Assembly (NCBI GenBank): GCA_945787305.1
Contig: CALZIH010000115.1
Coordinates: 1-14,981, forward strand
Direction: 5' to 3'
DNA length: 14,981 nt
DNA from: an uncultured Desulfobulbaceae bacterium
GTDB taxonomy: Bacteria > Desulfobacterota > Desulfobulbia > Desulfobulbales > Desulfobulbaceae
Shown: positions 14,727 through 14,981 of the stretch, piece by piece
How the letters are laid out: each line of letters begins with the position of its first letter
Position numbering within the stretch: position 1 is the first letter of the stretch
Translations under genes and position numbers: made by a program
The notes under the pieces: model-generated
What the model was told of the DNA's origin: nothing
Database searches by the model: none
Seen by the model: only the letters and a program-made list of their open reading frames with translations

Positions 14727-14981
14727 TGCAACCCATCCTACAAATTAATAGCTTATGCAAAACATTCGGCAGTTTTGCCGCTGTAAGCGATGTCAGCCTG
14801 GAAGTGAATACCGGAGAAATCTTCGGCTTTCTCGGCCCCAACGGAGCGGGTAAGACCACGACCATCAAGCTACTGGCCGGCCTGCTGCTCCCCGACAGCG
14901 GACAGATAACTATCAACGGCAATGATCTAACCGGCCACCCTCTGGCGTGTAAACGTGACAACGGCTACATACCTGATCGGC
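14726..14981 (+). CDS. ABC transporter ATP-binding protein, partial
   Basis: The frame opens at an ATG that shares its A with the stop of the transglutaminase-like gene and runs off the window end after about 85 codons. It begins MQPILQINSLCKTFGSFAAV and contains a Walker A motif GPNGAGKTTT near residues 38-47, with the typical LLLPDSGQITINGNDL after it. This is the style of single-domain ATPases of ABC-2-type exporters. The signature, Walker B and any permease gene lie outside the window. Confidence 0.95.
   Translation, partial: MQPILQINSLCKTFGSFAAVSDVSLEVNTGEIFGFLGPNGAGKTTTIKLLAGLLLPDSGQITINGNDLTGHPLACKRDNGYIPDR

Noticed and set aside
1..14981. CRISPR arrays, tRNA or rRNA genes
   Set aside because: No regularly spaced direct repeats, tRNA T-loop motifs or rRNA segments were seen on either strand.

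Overview
The window looks like chromosomal DNA from a Gram-negative, probably anaerobic deltaproteobacterium (Desulfobacterota). A Desulfobulbales-type organism is my best guess. The reasons are a TrmFO-type folate tRNA methylase, a YitJ-type fusion of homocysteine methyltransferase with methylene-THF reductase, a multi-PAS histidine kinase with cysteine triads in its PAS domains, a 3D-domain lipoprotein, and moderate GC content with AT-rich spacers. The taxonomy is inferred from gene style, not from a marker gene.

Layout. Bases 1-431 are noncoding: a degenerate dispersed-repeat-like stretch, a small hairpin, and a compact promoter-plus-terminator unit (264-375) that looks like a gene for a roughly 77-nt small RNA. 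Bases 432-1532 (+) encode a membrane class III nucleotide cyclase that has no good start codon and lacks the catalytic arginine. Bases 1533-2490 are a long spacer holding a 231-bp MITE-like element with perfect 22-bp terminal inverted repeats. Bases 2491-4187 (+) hold an unrecognised 101-residue cysteine-containing protein followed by a glutathione-reductase-like flavoprotein. Bases 4408-6393 (+) encode a three-PAS hybrid-less histidine kinase.

From 12910 back to 6461 everything reads on the minus strand as one methyl-group (methionine/SAM) cluster: a YitJ-like homocysteine methyltransferase/MTHFR fusion, metK, ahcY, a 3D-domain lipoprotein and trmFO. MetK makes SAM, AhcY hydrolyses the SAH left by methylation, the YitJ-like enzyme would remethylate homocysteine with methyl groups derived from methylene-THF, and TrmFO uses the same methylene-THF for tRNA m5U54. 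A strong sigma70-like promoter sits 164 bp upstream of the first gene. Two cluster members are broken: the YitJ-like gene by a clean 7-bp tandem duplication, and the 3D lipoprotein gene by a frameshift near its 5' end. Bases 13272 onward (+) encode a membrane-anchored transglutaminase-like protein, overlapping by one base the start of an ABC transporter ATPase cut by the window end.

No clearly new defence or mobile system is visible. The most useful observations are the cluster of lesions (YitJ, 3D lipoprotein, cyclase), the MITE-like element, the putative sRNA, the small-protein/flavoprotein pair, and hairpins that share CGACA/TGTCG arms upstream of metK and ahcY.
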